A stretch of 64,000 nt of DNA, from contig JBGAUK010000003.1 of assembly GCA_044228695.1 (NCBI GenBank), positions 32,978-96,977 on the forward strand, given 5' to 3'. Below are positions 28,805 through 37,712 of this stretch, piece after piece. The notes under the pieces were generated by a model, which ran no database searches, was not told the DNA's origin, and saw nothing but the letters and a program-made list of their open reading frames with translations. A program made the position numbers and the translations under genes. Origin of the DNA: M0108 sp044228695 (lineage in GTDB: Bacteria > Pseudomonadota > Gammaproteobacteria > Chromatiales > Chromatiaceae). Within the stretch, counting starts at the first letter, position 1, and each line of letters opens with the position of its first letter.

Positions 28805-30514
28805 TCAGGTACCCGCCCGCGTTAAGTCCGCCTGCTGCTCTTCAACGGCAGCCATGGCCTCATCCTGATAGTGATAGCCGGGTCGCTCCGTGTCCTTTTT
28901 GACCCGCCGATAGAGGCGCCAGACCCGCCAGGCATAGGCGAGCAAACCTGAATAGGTGGTCCAGATCTCGCCGAGGCGGCGGGGGTAGAAGACCCAGGGC
29001 GATTCGAGGGGGAGTTGCGGGCGACGCTCGGTGCGGACCTTGCGGCGAAGGAAGCCACCCTGGAGGGGATGCACCCGCTCGAACTTGAAGCAGCCGTAAA
29101 ATTCCAGCGCTATCTCCATGATGCGCTTCGGATTACGGTCGAATGCCGCGGCCCGCCGCATCAGGGTCTCCAGATGGTCCAGGGCGTAATAGGAGTCCCA
29201 GGCCTGGCGATAAATGTCTTGCCACTCCGTCTTAGTCATGCGGGGATGGGTGGTGCAGACATGCTCCAGGTCATAGCGATTCAGGTCAGGCTCCAGGGGC
29301 GCGCCCCGTTGGTAAAGGGCCAGGTGATCCGCCGAGCCCGGCAGGGGCGTCAGGCAGAAGAATTCCAGGATGTCGAGGGGCAGTTCACGCTTGATGGTCT
29401 CAATGTCCCTGAGGATGCTGGCCGGGGTGTCGTCCGGGAAACCCAGGATATAGCCGCAATAGGTGGTCACCCGCTGCCGCTGCCAGGCCAGGAGCATGCC
29501 GCGGTAGTTGGCGATCTTGTTCTGCTTCTTGTTGGCGGACTTGAGGTTGTCAGCGCTGACGGTCTCCAGGCCGATAAAGACCCGGGAGACGCCCGCCGCC
29601 CGGGCCTTGACGACAAAGCCCGGTAGGGTGTGGCACATGGTGTCCACCTGGATGGTGAAGTTGAACTTGACCTCCAGTTCCCGCCGGACCTGCGCGATGC
29701 GGTCGAAGATGGGCTCCCAATTGCGGTTGCGGGCAAAGTTGTCGTCGGTGATGAAATAGTGACGGATGCCATGGGCCAGGTTGGCCCGTAGCAGTTGCTC
29801 AATGTCGTCCGGGTCGCGGAAGCGGGACTTGCGCCCCTGGACATTGATGATGGTGCAAAAGCTGCACAGGAAGGGGCAGCCGCGGCCGGCATCGAAGGTA
29901 CCCGGCATAGGGGCATAACGCCGCGCCACCTCGGGCGGCAGATAGGGCAGGGCCTGACCCTGGAGCCCGGGCAACTGGGCCATGAAGTTGTAGATAGGCT
30001 CCAGGCGCCGCTCGTAAGCCGCGCGCAGCAGGTCCGCGAAGTGCTCCTCCGCCTCGCCGGCGAAGAGGGTGATGCCCAGATCGAGCGCCTCTTGCAACTC
30101 CCCGGGCAGGTCCGGGAGCATGGCCAGACAGCCGCTGACATGAAAACCGCCGATCGCCACCTGCAGGCCCGCCTGACGAAAGCGGCGCGCCAGGTCGAGG
30201 GCGCGGGGATACTGGTTGGACTGGACCCCCACCAGGCAGACCAGCCCCTGCCCGCCGTTTGCCTGGAGGCGGCGGATGATCCGCGCCACCGGCACCACGG
30301 CATTGGTCTCGTCATAGGCCTCGATGCCGATCTCCACCCCCGCGCCGAGCACCCCTTGCTGGTTGGCGGCGCGGGCCAGTCCAAAGAGACAAGCCAGGGA
30401 GTTCGAGGGAATCCAGGCCTTGACCCATTGAATGACATAACCCTCATCGTCGTAATGGGAGGGCTTGATCAGTTCCACCAGAAAGTGGCGGCGGGCGGGC
30501 TTGTGGCTGTTCAT
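28805..30514 (-). CDS. B12-binding-type radical SAM protein of unknown substrate
   Basis: The 569-residue protein starts at the ATG at 30514 (MNSHKPARRHFLVELI), with AGGA upstream; a longer upstream frame is not supported. Residues about 60-190 resemble a cobalamin-binding-type domain (LVGVQSNQYPRALDLA, VAIGGFHVSG). The radical SAM domain follows with the cluster motif GRGCPFLCSFCTI (CxxxCxxC), then TDDNFARNRNWEP and GLETVSADNLKSANKKQNK. The C-terminal about 170 residues are basic and aromatic. It belongs to the broad BchE/HpnP-like class, but neither identity is supported by its N-terminus. It stands alone between two inverted REP-like repeats. Confidence 0.8.
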   Translation of the reverse strand: MNSHKPARRHFLVELIKPSHYDDEGYVIQWVKAWIPSNSLACLFGLARAANQQGVLGAGVEIGIEAYDETNAVVPVARIIRRLQANGGQGLVCLVGVQSNQYPRALDLARRFRQAGLQVAIGGFHVSGCLAMLPDLPGELQEALDLGITLFAGEAEEHFADLLRAAYERRLEPIYNFMAQLPGLQGQALPYLPPEVARRYAPMPGTFDAGRGCPFLCSFCTIINVQGRKSRFRDPDDIEQLLRANLAHGIRHYFITDDNFARNRNWEPIFDRIAQVRRELEVKFNFTIQVDTMCHTLPGFVVKARAAGVSRVFIGLETVSADNLKSANKKQNKIANYRGMLLAWQRQRVTTYCGYILGFPDDTPASILRDIETIKRELPLDILEFFCLTPLPGSADHLALYQRGAPLEPDLNRYDLEHVCTTHPRMTKTEWQDIYRQAWDSYYALDHLETLMRRAAAFDRNPKRIMEIALEFYGCFKFERVHPLQGGFLRRKVRTERRPQLPLESPWVFYPRRLGEIWTTYSGLLAYAWRVWRLYRRVKKDTERPGYHYQDEAMAAVEEQQADLTRAGT

Positions 30515-30590
30515 GGGGGGTCCTTGGCAGTGGCATCGGCGGGGTACCCCGTGGCGCCCGGCCTGTTTCATCCGATCAGCGCCTGGGAGG

Positions 30591-30617
30591 GTCGCCCAAG
30601 GGGCTGGGCTCCTACCG
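30591..30617 (-). repeat. REP-like element, right copy of the 27-base inverted repeat
   Basis: On the minus strand this reads like the copy at 28683-28709 with one mismatch. It overlaps the last codons of gspB (stop at 30612), so the repeat runs into a coding end. Confidence 0.7.
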
Positions 30618-31526
30618 TGGCCGGAAGAAAGGATGTCCTTCGAAGGACAGGGCGACGCCATCGGGCAGGATCTCCTCCACCAGGATGCCGCCCCGAGACA
30701 AGTCGCCTTGACGCAACTTGCGGCCGTCAATCACGACGAAACGCTTGGCCGGTTCCGCATCGTAAATGTGGACGGTGAGGAGGAAGGACGGCAAACGCTC
30801 CTCGACTTCGCGGGGCAGGCGGCGCTCCTGGGGGGGGACCGGCTTCTGATTGTTCGCCTTTTTGGCAGCCTTGCCACCCTCCCCGCCTTTGATCTGGTCC
30901 TTGAAGGACTGGATATCCTGACGCAGGTCGTCGGGGATGCCGTCCGCTGGACGGGATGCCACGCCGGCGCTGTCATCCATGCCCTCGGGGGCACCGTCGG
31001 ACGCTTCGCTCCCCGCCTCCACCAGGGTGTCATCCTCACGCGCCGCCGACCGCACCGGGGGCGGGGCGGGCGGCGCCGAGCCAGAGTTAACGACGGGGGG
31101 GGCGACGGGAGAAAGCGCGGCGGGCGGCGCGGCCGAGGGTGTGGGTGATGCAGTGGGCGACAACCCCGGCGAGACCGACAGGGGCGCCGAGGCTGGGGCT
31201 GGCGTGGCCGTGGCCGGGATCGACGCGAGCGCGGGGCTGGCCCCCGACGCGGGAGCGGCCACGGGGGCACCAACCGGGGCAGGCCCCGCTGGCTGGGTCA
31301 CGGGAGAGGCCAAGGTGCTCGCGGGGGGCGCCATCTCGGGGCCGGCGCGCAGGGCGGCATAGAGGGCGATCGCGACGGCAAGGCCGGCGAGGGCCACGGC
31401 GGCCAGCCCCCGGAAATTGCCGCCGCTGTCCTGACTCGTAAAGAGGGGTTGGGTGGCGAGGGTCGGCACCTGCCCGATCTCGCGATCCTGCTGGGATTTG
31501 CGTAAGGCCTCAAGGATATAGGACAT
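30612..31526 (-). CDS. gspB: General secretion pathway protein B
   Basis: GspB works with the GspA ATPase to place the type II secretion outer-membrane channel through peptidoglycan. The ATG at 31526 gives the standard MSYILEALRKSQQDRE. One membrane helix (about residues 37-57) follows, then a long Pro/Ala/Ser-rich periplasmic linker, then the conserved C-terminal domain (LPSFLLTVHIYDAEPAKRFVVIDG, EEILPDGVALSFEGHPFF). The start lies four bases after the gspA stop. No other gsp gene is in the window. Confidence 0.9.
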   Translation of the reverse strand: MSYILEALRKSQQDREIGQVPTLATQPLFTSQDSGGNFRGLAAVALAGLAVAIALYAALRAGPEMAPPASTLASPVTQPAGPAPVGAPVAAPASGASPALASIPATATPAPASAPLSVSPGLSPTASPTPSAAPPAALSPVAPPVVNSGSAPPAPPPVRSAAREDDTLVEAGSEASDGAPEGMDDSAGVASRPADGIPDDLRQDIQSFKDQIKGGEGGKAAKKANNQKPVPPQERRLPREVEERLPSFLLTVHIYDAEPAKRFVVIDGRKLRQGDLSRGGILVEEILPDGVALSFEGHPFFRPR

Positions 31527-31530
31527 GGCG

Positions 31531-33207
31531 TCAATCCTTGCTGGTGAGTTTGGGCAGCCCCGGCATGTCCACCGCGGTAGCAAGCCGGATCAGGGTGCGG
31601 GGGCCCGCCAGGCCATCGACCTCCAGCCCAGTTTGGGTCTGGAAGCGGCGGACCGCCTTTTCGACGTTGAGGTCGAACTTGTTGGAGCCATCGTCCTTGA
31701 AGTCCAGTCCCGGCACCTGGGTCAAAAGGTGGCGCAACCAGCGCACGGCCTCGCCCGAGGAGCCCGGACGGATGACGGTGCCCCCCACGGGTGGCGGCTG
31801 CCACACCAGGAGATAGTCGCCCGTCCAGAGGCCATCCAGGGCGGCCAGGGACAGGGTCTCGGTGCCCTTCGGCAGTTGCAGGGTGCCCTCGTTTTCTCCC
31901 AGGCCGACCAGTGCCGCCCAGCCTTCCTGGCCATCCTTGTCCTGGAGATGCAGCAAGACGGGCAGGTTGTAGTCGCGCACCCGGCTCCAGCCGCCGCGAT
32001 CCATTTCGCACTCCAGGCCGAAGGTGCTCAGGCGGGCGCAGGCTTCCCGACCCGCGAGCTGGCCCAATTCCACGCTCCATTTTTGCAACAGGAGGCGCAG
32101 GGCGGTATCCCGTGCGGTCAGCAGTTCGCCGTCCGCCAGCAAGTCTCCGATCCGTTCGTCCGCGACGGCCTTGGCCAGGGCGATGCGCCCGTGTTCCTCG
32201 TCCAGGCCGGGGGCCGTCTCCGCCTCGGGGCTGGGGGGCTCGGGGGGGGCTTCCAGCCCCAGCAGGCTGGCCAGAAAGGGCGGCGGTTCGGGTCGGCCCG
32301 CGTATTCCCAATAGCCCCAGCCGGCACCCAGGGCGACCACCAGCAGCCCAGCCGCCAGAGCAGCCCAGCCGCCAGCATGAGCGGCCTTGCGCCAGGAGTG
32401 GCCGTACTGGACCTCGGCAACGGCCTGGTCCAGGATACGCCGGGTCACCATGGGGCTGCGGGTGACACAGGCCCCCAGCAGGGCGCGATCGCAAAAGATA
32501 TTGATGAGGCGCGGCACGCCCTTGGACTGGCGGTGCAATTGGCGCAGGGCCGAGCGCGTAAAGAGGTGCCGATCCACCCCCGCCACGGCGAGCCGGTGCT
32601 GGACATAGGCCGCCGTATCCTGGGCACTGAAGGGATTGAGATGATAACGGGCGGTAATGCGTTGATTAAGCTGCCGCAAACCCGGGTTGTGCAGCATGTC
32701 CCGCAACTCCGGCTGCCCCACCAGAAAGATTTGCAGCAGCTTGTGCTTGGGCGTCTCAAGATTGGTCAGCAGGCGTATCTGCTCCAGAACCCGCGGCGAG
32801 AGGTCCTGGGACTCGTCGATCATGAGCACGGGCCGGCGGCCCTGGGCGTGGGCTTCCAGCAGGTAGCGGTGCAGGCGGTCCACCAGGCGCTTGGCGGTCC
32901 GATCCTCCTCGAGCAGGGGGATGCGAAACTCCTCGCAGATGGTACGCAGGAGCTCCGTCGCCGACAGGGCGGGATGGAGGATGAGGGCCAGGTCCACATG
33001 CTCGGGCAACTGTTCCAGGAAGGCCCGACAGACCGTGGTCTTGCCCGTGCCCACCTCCCCGGTGAGGAGCACGAAACCGCCATTCTCGCCGGCGCCATAG
33101 ACCAGATGCGCCAATGCCTCCCGATGCTGATCACTCAGGAAAAGGTACTGGGGATCAGGCGTGATGGAAAAACTGGGTTCCTTGAGGCCGAAATAATTAG
33201 CGTACAC
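31531..33207 (-). CDS. gspA: General secretion pathway protein A (ExeA-type ATPase)
   Basis: The 558-residue protein has an N-terminal AAA+ ATPase with Walker A LLTGEVGTGKTTVC and Walker B PVLMIDESQDLS. A single membrane helix lies near residue 280 (WAALAAGLLVVALGAGWGYW). The periplasmic part ends in a peptidoglycan-binding domain (GSSGEAVRWLRHLL, AVRRFQTQTGLEVDGLAGPRT). This is the ExeA layout; the start MYANYFGLKEPSFSITPDP is typical. It probably forms an operon with gspB. Confidence 0.93.
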   Translation of the reverse strand: MYANYFGLKEPSFSITPDPQYLFLSDQHREALAHLVYGAGENGGFVLLTGEVGTGKTTVCRAFLEQLPEHVDLALILHPALSATELLRTICEEFRIPLLEEDRTAKRLVDRLHRYLLEAHAQGRRPVLMIDESQDLSPRVLEQIRLLTNLETPKHKLLQIFLVGQPELRDMLHNPGLRQLNQRITARYHLNPFSAQDTAAYVQHRLAVAGVDRHLFTRSALRQLHRQSKGVPRLINIFCDRALLGACVTRSPMVTRRILDQAVAEVQYGHSWRKAAHAGGWAALAAGLLVVALGAGWGYWEYAGRPEPPPFLASLLGLEAPPEPPSPEAETAPGLDEEHGRIALAKAVADERIGDLLADGELLTARDTALRLLLQKWSVELGQLAGREACARLSTFGLECEMDRGGWSRVRDYNLPVLLHLQDKDGQEGWAALVGLGENEGTLQLPKGTETLSLAALDGLWTGDYLLVWQPPPVGGTVIRPGSSGEAVRWLRHLLTQVPGLDFKDDGSNKFDLNVEKAVRRFQTQTGLEVDGLAGPRTLIRLATAVDMPGLPKLTSKD

Positions 33208-33617
33208 AGCAATCGTGAATCAGGGCATCGGGATGCGGCATGGCAAGATGGGGCGAAGATCGGACGCTAGCGGATGGGGGGGACGCGCTCAATTTGACCA
33301 GACTAGGGGTGCCGGGGGCGGACGTCAAGGGTTGGCGCGGCCCGCTTTGGCACCCGCGCCCGGGATGCCGGCCCGGTTTTTGATAATTCTGCTGGTTGCA
33401 AGGTCTCCCTCGATCTCATAATGTTCCGGATGACCGCCAGAGGTGGCAATTTCTCGCGGTCATTGCCGCCGTCCCGCCTCGCCGCTGTTTGTGCGACTCG
33501 ACGTAACGTCAAAAAACAATGACGATCCCTCGGCGCACCGCCGATGGCAGTGGCTCATGGCCCTTGCCCCAGCGGTTTCGCTAACTCCACATAATGTCGG
33601 ATCAGGAGTTTTGGAGC
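33208..33617. other. Divergent gspA-cytochrome c intergenic region, 410 bases
   Basis: No gene is supported. An inverted pair CGTCA/TGACG, eight bases apart, is at 33507-33524 and could be an operator half-site pair. A CATAAT at 33591-33596 is a possible -10 box without a good -35. Confidence 0.45.
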
Positions 33618-34235
33618 ATGAAACACACCCTGACGCGATCGCTTCTCGTCTCGCTCGTGGCCTTGACCCCCTTTACCCTTCAAGCCGAGCCAAACATGGA
33701 GCGCGGCAAGGCCCTCAACCGCCAGTGCGCCCTTTGTCATGGCTTTCATGGCCAGGGCGTTCTGGGCGGCAAGTACCCCCGCCTGGCCGGCCTGCCGGAG
33801 TATTACCTGGTTGGCATGATGGACAAATACAAGAAGGGAGTCCTCGACTACCAGGCCATGACGGTCGTCGGCGGCATGCGCAACCTTTCCGACGAGGATC
33901 TCCAGAGTCTCGCGGCCTATCTCTCCGACGTTGACCTAGGGGCAGTCTCCCCCCTGGACATCCCCACCCCCGAAGGCGTCGATCTGGAAAATGGCGAGGA
34001 TCTCTTCCAAGGGGACTGCAAAACCTGCCATGGGCGTAAGGCCGAAGGCATGAAGCGTAAGGAGTCCCCGCCCCTCGCGGGTCAGTACTCCGAATATCTG
34101 GCGCGTCAGATCGCGATGTTCAAGAAGAAGGAGCGCATCCACGCCAACGACGAGGAAGACGAGACTTTCGCCGAATATGAGCCACAGCAGATCAAGGACA
34201 TCCTCGCCTACATCTCGACCCTGGACGATAAATAA
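33618..34235 (+). CDS. Dihaem cytochrome c (c4-like)
   Basis: The ATG at 33618 follows GGAG and gives a 205-residue precursor with a Sec signal peptide (MKHTLTRSLLVSLVALTPFTLQA). Two haem c motifs, CALCH and CKTCH, lie about 100 residues apart in two similar halves (GKYPRLAGLPEYYL and PPLAGQYSEYLARQ), as in cytochrome c4. Methionines in MTVVGGM-like stretches may be axial ligands in the first half. It is a periplasmic electron carrier. The DUF302 gene follows by 47 bases. A role in sulfur or oxygen electron transfer is likely but not proven. Confidence 0.88.
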   Translation: MKHTLTRSLLVSLVALTPFTLQAEPNMERGKALNRQCALCHGFHGQGVLGGKYPRLAGLPEYYLVGMMDKYKKGVLDYQAMTVVGGMRNLSDEDLQSLAAYLSDVDLGAVSPLDIPTPEGVDLENGEDLFQGDCKTCHGRKAEGMKRKESPPLAGQYSEYLARQIAMFKKKERIHANDEEDETFAEYEPQQIKDILAYISTLDDK

Positions 34236-34282
34236 GCGGACCCCTTGTCCCCATTCGCATCGCAGCCCATAGGAAACCGACC

Positions 34283-34780
34283 ATGAAATTCCTCGCTTCC
34301 TTTCTCGCGCTCGCCCTCGCCTGGCTGCCCGCCGCCCAGGCCAAGGACCCCGACGTGGAAATGTTCGATATTAGTCAAACCGTTATCAAGATGGCCCTGG
34401 CGGAGGGGGTTACCTGGGACGCGGCCTCCGATGCCATGATGTCCAAGGCCGCCGAACTCAACATGAAACTGGTTGGCCGCCAGAACGTCGGCAAGGAACT
34501 CCAGGCCCGTGGCATCCCCTCGCCGAATCTGGAGATTTTCCAGTTCTGCGACCCCGAGGACGCCATGAAGATGGTGGCCTTCAATACCATCTATGCCGCC
34601 TACATGCCCTGTCGCATCGCCTTGGTCGAGGATGCCAACAAGCGTAATTGGCTCCTCATGCTCAATCTGGACATGGTCATCAACGCCTTCTCCCTGCCCG
34701 CCGAGTTGCAGGCCATCGCCATTGGCGTCAATGGCGAGATGCTCTCCATCCTGACGGCGGGCGCGACCGGTAGTTTCTGA
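34283..34780 (+). CDS. DUF302 domain protein, exported
   Basis: A 165-residue protein with a signal peptide (MKFLASFLALALAWLPAAQA). The mature part fits DUF302: FQFCDPEDAMKMVAFNTIYAAYMPCRIALVED and a Met-rich region NWLLMLNLDMVINAFSLPAELQ. DUF302 proteins are often found beside cytochromes or sulfur-oxidation genes, with unknown function. The two cysteines (FCDP and MPCRI) could form a disulfide or bind a ligand. It follows the dihaem cytochrome gene and probably shares its transcript. Confidence 0.8.
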   Translation: MKFLASFLALALAWLPAAQAKDPDVEMFDISQTVIKMALAEGVTWDAASDAMMSKAAELNMKLVGRQNVGKELQARGIPSPNLEIFQFCDPEDAMKMVAFNTIYAAYMPCRIALVEDANKRNWLLMLNLDMVINAFSLPAELQAIAIGVNGEMLSILTAGATGSF

Positions 34781-34799
34781 TCTCCCGGTCACCGCGGCG

Positions 34800-34826
34800 G
34801 AGGTCGGGGCCCACAGTCCCGACCTC
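34800..34826. terminator. Bidirectional hairpin between the DUF302 gene and PAP2 gene
   Basis: GAGGTCGGG and CCCGACCTC form a perfect 9-base stem with a 9-base loop between two convergent stops. There is no clear T-run. Confidence 0.55.
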
Positions 34827-34829
34827 GGC

Positions 34830-35690
34830 TCACCGCTTCAAGATCCTTCCCAGCGGACCCAGCAGGTACTGACTGAAACCCCAGCCCAGGGCCGCACAGC
34901 CAATGGCCATTTGCAACCCTCTCGCCCCGGCGTAACCCCCGTCCGACAGGATCAGCATGACGGCGGCGCCCGCCGCCAATAGGGCGCAAGCCAGATGCAC
35001 CCCCAGATGGACCGCCGCCGCCTTCCAGCGTTGGGACAACCAGACACCCAGCCAGGCCGCCAGCCAGCCTCCCGCCAGCCCGGCGGCCACATCCACTGGC
35101 CAGTGCACCCCGACAGCCACCCGGCTGAGACCCACGGTCAGCGCCAGCGCCATCAACAGCAGCCGCGCGGCCATCCCCTGGATGAAACAGAGCCAGACGC
35201 CCAGCAGCACCGCCGCCGTCACCGTGTGGCCGGAGGGAAAGCTGGACTTGCGCAGGGCGGGGCCGATCAGATGAAAGCTATCCAGCGCCAGCACCGCCGG
35301 GGGCCGCCCGGCCGAGACCCAGGGCTTGAGGCCATGGGTAAAGGCCGTCGCCACCAGGGCTGCCAGAATCAGGGCCCAGAAAAGGCGCGGGTGGCGCAGG
35401 CTGAAAAAAAGCGACAGGGCAATGGCCAGGCGGGCATCGCCCAGCACCGTCAGCCACTCCCAGAACCCGGGCGGCCAACTCGCGGCCAGGTGGTTGAGGG
35501 TGAGAAAGCCCGCTTGGTAGCCGCCCAGGAGGAAAAGCGCCAAACCCACCAGCGCCGCCGCAAGGGCGCCCCAGGTTAGCCAAGGGCAGCCGCCGGATAC
35601 CAGTCGTTCGCGCTCCAGCCCCGCCACCAGGGCCAGGCGCAGATCGGTAGCCAGGGCGGTGGCCAGGGCACGGGGGTCCAGCCTAGCCAT
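34830..35690 (-). CDS. PAP2-superfamily membrane phosphatase
   Basis: A 286-residue polytopic membrane protein with all three motifs of acid-phosphatase-type PAP2 enzymes: KPWVSAGRPP (C1), SSFPSGHTVTAA (C2) and SRVAVGVHWPVDVAAG (C3). Such enzymes remove phosphate from lipid phosphates such as undecaprenyl pyrophosphate or phosphatidate, or from lipid A. The neighbouring acyltransferase gene suggests envelope lipid work, but the substrate cannot be told from sequence. It is the last gene of the topA-tsaC-glk-lpxL-PAP2 run. Confidence 0.88.
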   Translation of the reverse strand: MARLDPRALATALATDLRLALVAGLERERLVSGGCPWLTWGALAAALVGLALFLLGGYQAGFLTLNHLAASWPPGFWEWLTVLGDARLAIALSLFFSLRHPRLFWALILAALVATAFTHGLKPWVSAGRPPAVLALDSFHLIGPALRKSSFPSGHTVTAAVLLGVWLCFIQGMAARLLLMALALTVGLSRVAVGVHWPVDVAAGLAGGWLAAWLGVWLSQRWKAAAVHLGVHLACALLAAGAAVMLILSDGGYAGARGLQMAIGCAALGWGFSQYLLGPLGRILKR

Positions 35691-35768
35691 GCCCCGACCC
35701 CATCAGGTGCCGTCCCCAGTGCCGTGCCCCTGCCCTCCCGGCCCGCGAGTCCCTGCCCGCCGCCACCC

Positions 35769-36707
35769 TCATCCTTCAGCCCCTCGCGCCTGTCGCCAAC
35801 CGACGGAATAGATAGGCGGCTCCCCGGGCGGTCGGGTCTTGAAGCGCCGATGCACCCAGAAATACTGGGCCGGCAGGGTCCGGATCAGGCCCTCGATCAC
35901 CTGGTTCATGGCGGTGGTGTCCGCGACCTCGTCGCCACTGGGAAAGGACGCCAGCGGCGTGCCAAAGATGACCTCCAGACCCTGGCCCCAGGGCCGGTAA
36001 CGGGCATGGATCGGGATCACCACGGCATCCGCCAGTCGGGCGAAGCGACCCAGCATGGGGTAGGTCGAGGCCTGGACGCCGCAGAAGGGCACGAAGATAC
36101 CGCGCCAGCGACCGGCATCCTGATCCGGCAGGTAGAAAAAGGGGATGCCCTGGCGAATCTTGCGCACCAGGCCCCGCAGGTCATCCTGACGTTCCACGGA
36201 CAGGGCGCCAAAGCGCATCCGACCGGCTCGCATCCGCGCATCGATCACCGGGTCCCGAATCCTCTGGTACATGAACATGCCCGGGTTGACCAGGGCAGTG
36301 AAGGCCGCCCCCCCCAGTTCCAGGCCGATGAAGTGCGGCAGGAGGACGATGACGTTTTGCCCCCGCGCATGTAACTCATCGAAACGCTCCCGGTTGCGGA
36401 GTTGGACCAGCCGCGCCAGCCGGCGACGCGAGGCGCCCCACACCAGGCCCTGCGTCAGGGCGGCGACCCCCAGATAACCAAAGTGCCGGGAGACCAGCCG
36501 CTCCCGCTCGCGTGGCGACAGCTCCGGCAGGCAGAGTTCCAGATTACGCCGGGCCACCCGGCGCCGGCCCAGGGCGATCCACCCCACCAGTCGCCCAAGC
36601 CCCATGCCCAGCAACCAGAGGAGGGGAAAGGGCAGCAAGCCCAGCAGCCGCACCAGCCCCACCGCCAGCCAACTGGGCCAGTATCTTGGGGATAGGAGGG
36701 GATTCAT
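35769..36707 (-). CDS. Lipid A biosynthesis acyltransferase (LpxL/HtrB family)
   Basis: The 312-residue protein has an N-terminal membrane helix and the acyltransferase catalytic motif in LLPHFIGLELGGAAF (HxxxxE), followed by MYQRIRDPVIDARMRAGRMRFGA and PFFYLPDQDAGRWRGIFVPFCGV, as in LpxL. It adds secondary acyl chains to lipid A at the inner membrane. LpxL, LpxM and LpxP cannot be told apart here. The start is one base after the glucokinase stop, so translation is coupled. Confidence 0.9.
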   Translation of the reverse strand: MNPLLSPRYWPSWLAVGLVRLLGLLPFPLLWLLGMGLGRLVGWIALGRRRVARRNLELCLPELSPRERERLVSRHFGYLGVAALTQGLVWGASRRRLARLVQLRNRERFDELHARGQNVIVLLPHFIGLELGGAAFTALVNPGMFMYQRIRDPVIDARMRAGRMRFGALSVERQDDLRGLVRKIRQGIPFFYLPDQDAGRWRGIFVPFCGVQASTYPMLGRFARLADAVVIPIHARYRPWGQGLEVIFGTPLASFPSGDEVADTTAMNQVIEGLIRTLPAQYFWVHRRFKTRPPGEPPIYSVGWRQARGAEG

Positions 36708-36708
36708 G

Positions 36709-37689
36709 TCAGCCCGACGGCTGGTCCAGGAAGCGGGCGGCCCCGAACAGGGGCGTGTGGGGATTGAGGATGACCTTGACGGGCATCCGTCTCAGCAAGG
36801 GCGTCATGCGGCCCTTGTCCAGGAAGGCGGCCAGAAAGTCCGGGCCGCGCAACAGGTCCAGGTTTTTAGGGGCTATGCCACCCCCCAGATAGACGCCACC
36901 CAGGGCCAGGTGCTTGAGGGCCAGATTGCCGGCCTCGCGACCGTAAAGCCTGACGAAGAGGGTCATGGTGGCGACGCAGAGGGGGCAGGTCCCCGCGGCC
37001 GCGCCCGCGGCGATGGCTGCCCCCAGGTCTTCGCCCCCCTCCTCTGGCAGACTGCCCCCCAGACCCTGGCCCTCCTGGCTCAGGAGAAATTCGTAGATGT
37101 TGCGCAGGCCGAGCCCCGAGACCAACCGCTCCCAGCTCACATGGCCATGACGCTGGCGCAGCCAGCCCAGGAGCGCTTCTTCCTGGGCCGTCGCCGGGGC
37201 AAAATCCCCATGGCCGCCCTCGGTGGCGAAGGGGTGATGACGCTGACCGTCCCAAAAGAGCCCCGCCTGCCCCAGGCCGGTGCCGGCGGAGATAACACAG
37301 GCGTTGCCCTGGGCGCCCTCCTCCCCCCGATGCAGGACCGCCAAATCCTCCGGCCCCAGGGCCGGGATGCCCCAGGCCACGGCCTCCAGGTCGTTGAGCA
37401 GACGGACATCACCCCAACCGAATGCCGCCCCCAGGCGGCGGCTGTCGATGATCCAGGGGAGATTGGTGATCTCGCTGTGGCCGTCGCGCACCGGACCCGC
37501 CACGGCGAAGGCCGCCCGGTCGGGGGTCAGACCCGTCTCCGCCAGATAGTGGCGGATCAGTGCCTCCAGGGAGGCAAAGTCGCCACTCGAAAGCCGCAGC
37601 TCCCGGTCCAGATGGAAACGGCCTTGCGCCCACTCCGCCAGGGCCAGGACCGTCTTGGTTCCCCCCACATCCCCAACCAGCACACCCAT
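36709..37689 (-). CDS. glk: Glucokinase
   Basis: The 326-residue protein matches the proteobacterial Glk family: ATP phosphate loop VGDVGGTKTVLALAEW, substrate region FAVAGPVRDGHSEITNLPWIID, RLLNDLEAVAWG, and GTGLGQAGLFWDGQRHHPFATEGGHGDFAP with the active-site residues. The C-terminal part includes GGVYLGGGIAPKN. It phosphorylates glucose in the cytosol and may link glycogen breakdown to glycolysis. It lies between tsaC and the lipid A acyltransferase gene. Confidence 0.93.
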   Translation of the reverse strand: MGVLVGDVGGTKTVLALAEWAQGRFHLDRELRLSSGDFASLEALIRHYLAETGLTPDRAAFAVAGPVRDGHSEITNLPWIIDSRRLGAAFGWGDVRLLNDLEAVAWGIPALGPEDLAVLHRGEEGAQGNACVISAGTGLGQAGLFWDGQRHHPFATEGGHGDFAPATAQEEALLGWLRQRHGHVSWERLVSGLGLRNIYEFLLSQEGQGLGGSLPEEGGEDLGAAIAAGAAAGTCPLCVATMTLFVRLYGREAGNLALKHLALGGVYLGGGIAPKNLDLLRGPDFLAAFLDKGRMTPLLRRMPVKVILNPHTPLFGAARFLDQPSG

Positions 37690-37712
37690 GGCTTAACTTC
37701 CTTAAAACAAGA

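Noticed and set aside
28805..30514. HpnR/HpnP or BchE as the identity of the radical SAM protein
   Set aside because: The N-terminus differs from these families and no hopanoid or bacteriochlorophyll genes are adjacent.
31525..33270. Long plus-strand open frame opposite gspA
   Set aside because: Antisense to a clear AAA+ ATPase gene, with low-complexity translation and no start signal.
33618..34235. Haem subunit of flavocytochrome c sulfide dehydrogenase (FccA)
   Set aside because: The halves look like cytochrome c4, and there is no flavoprotein gene next to it.
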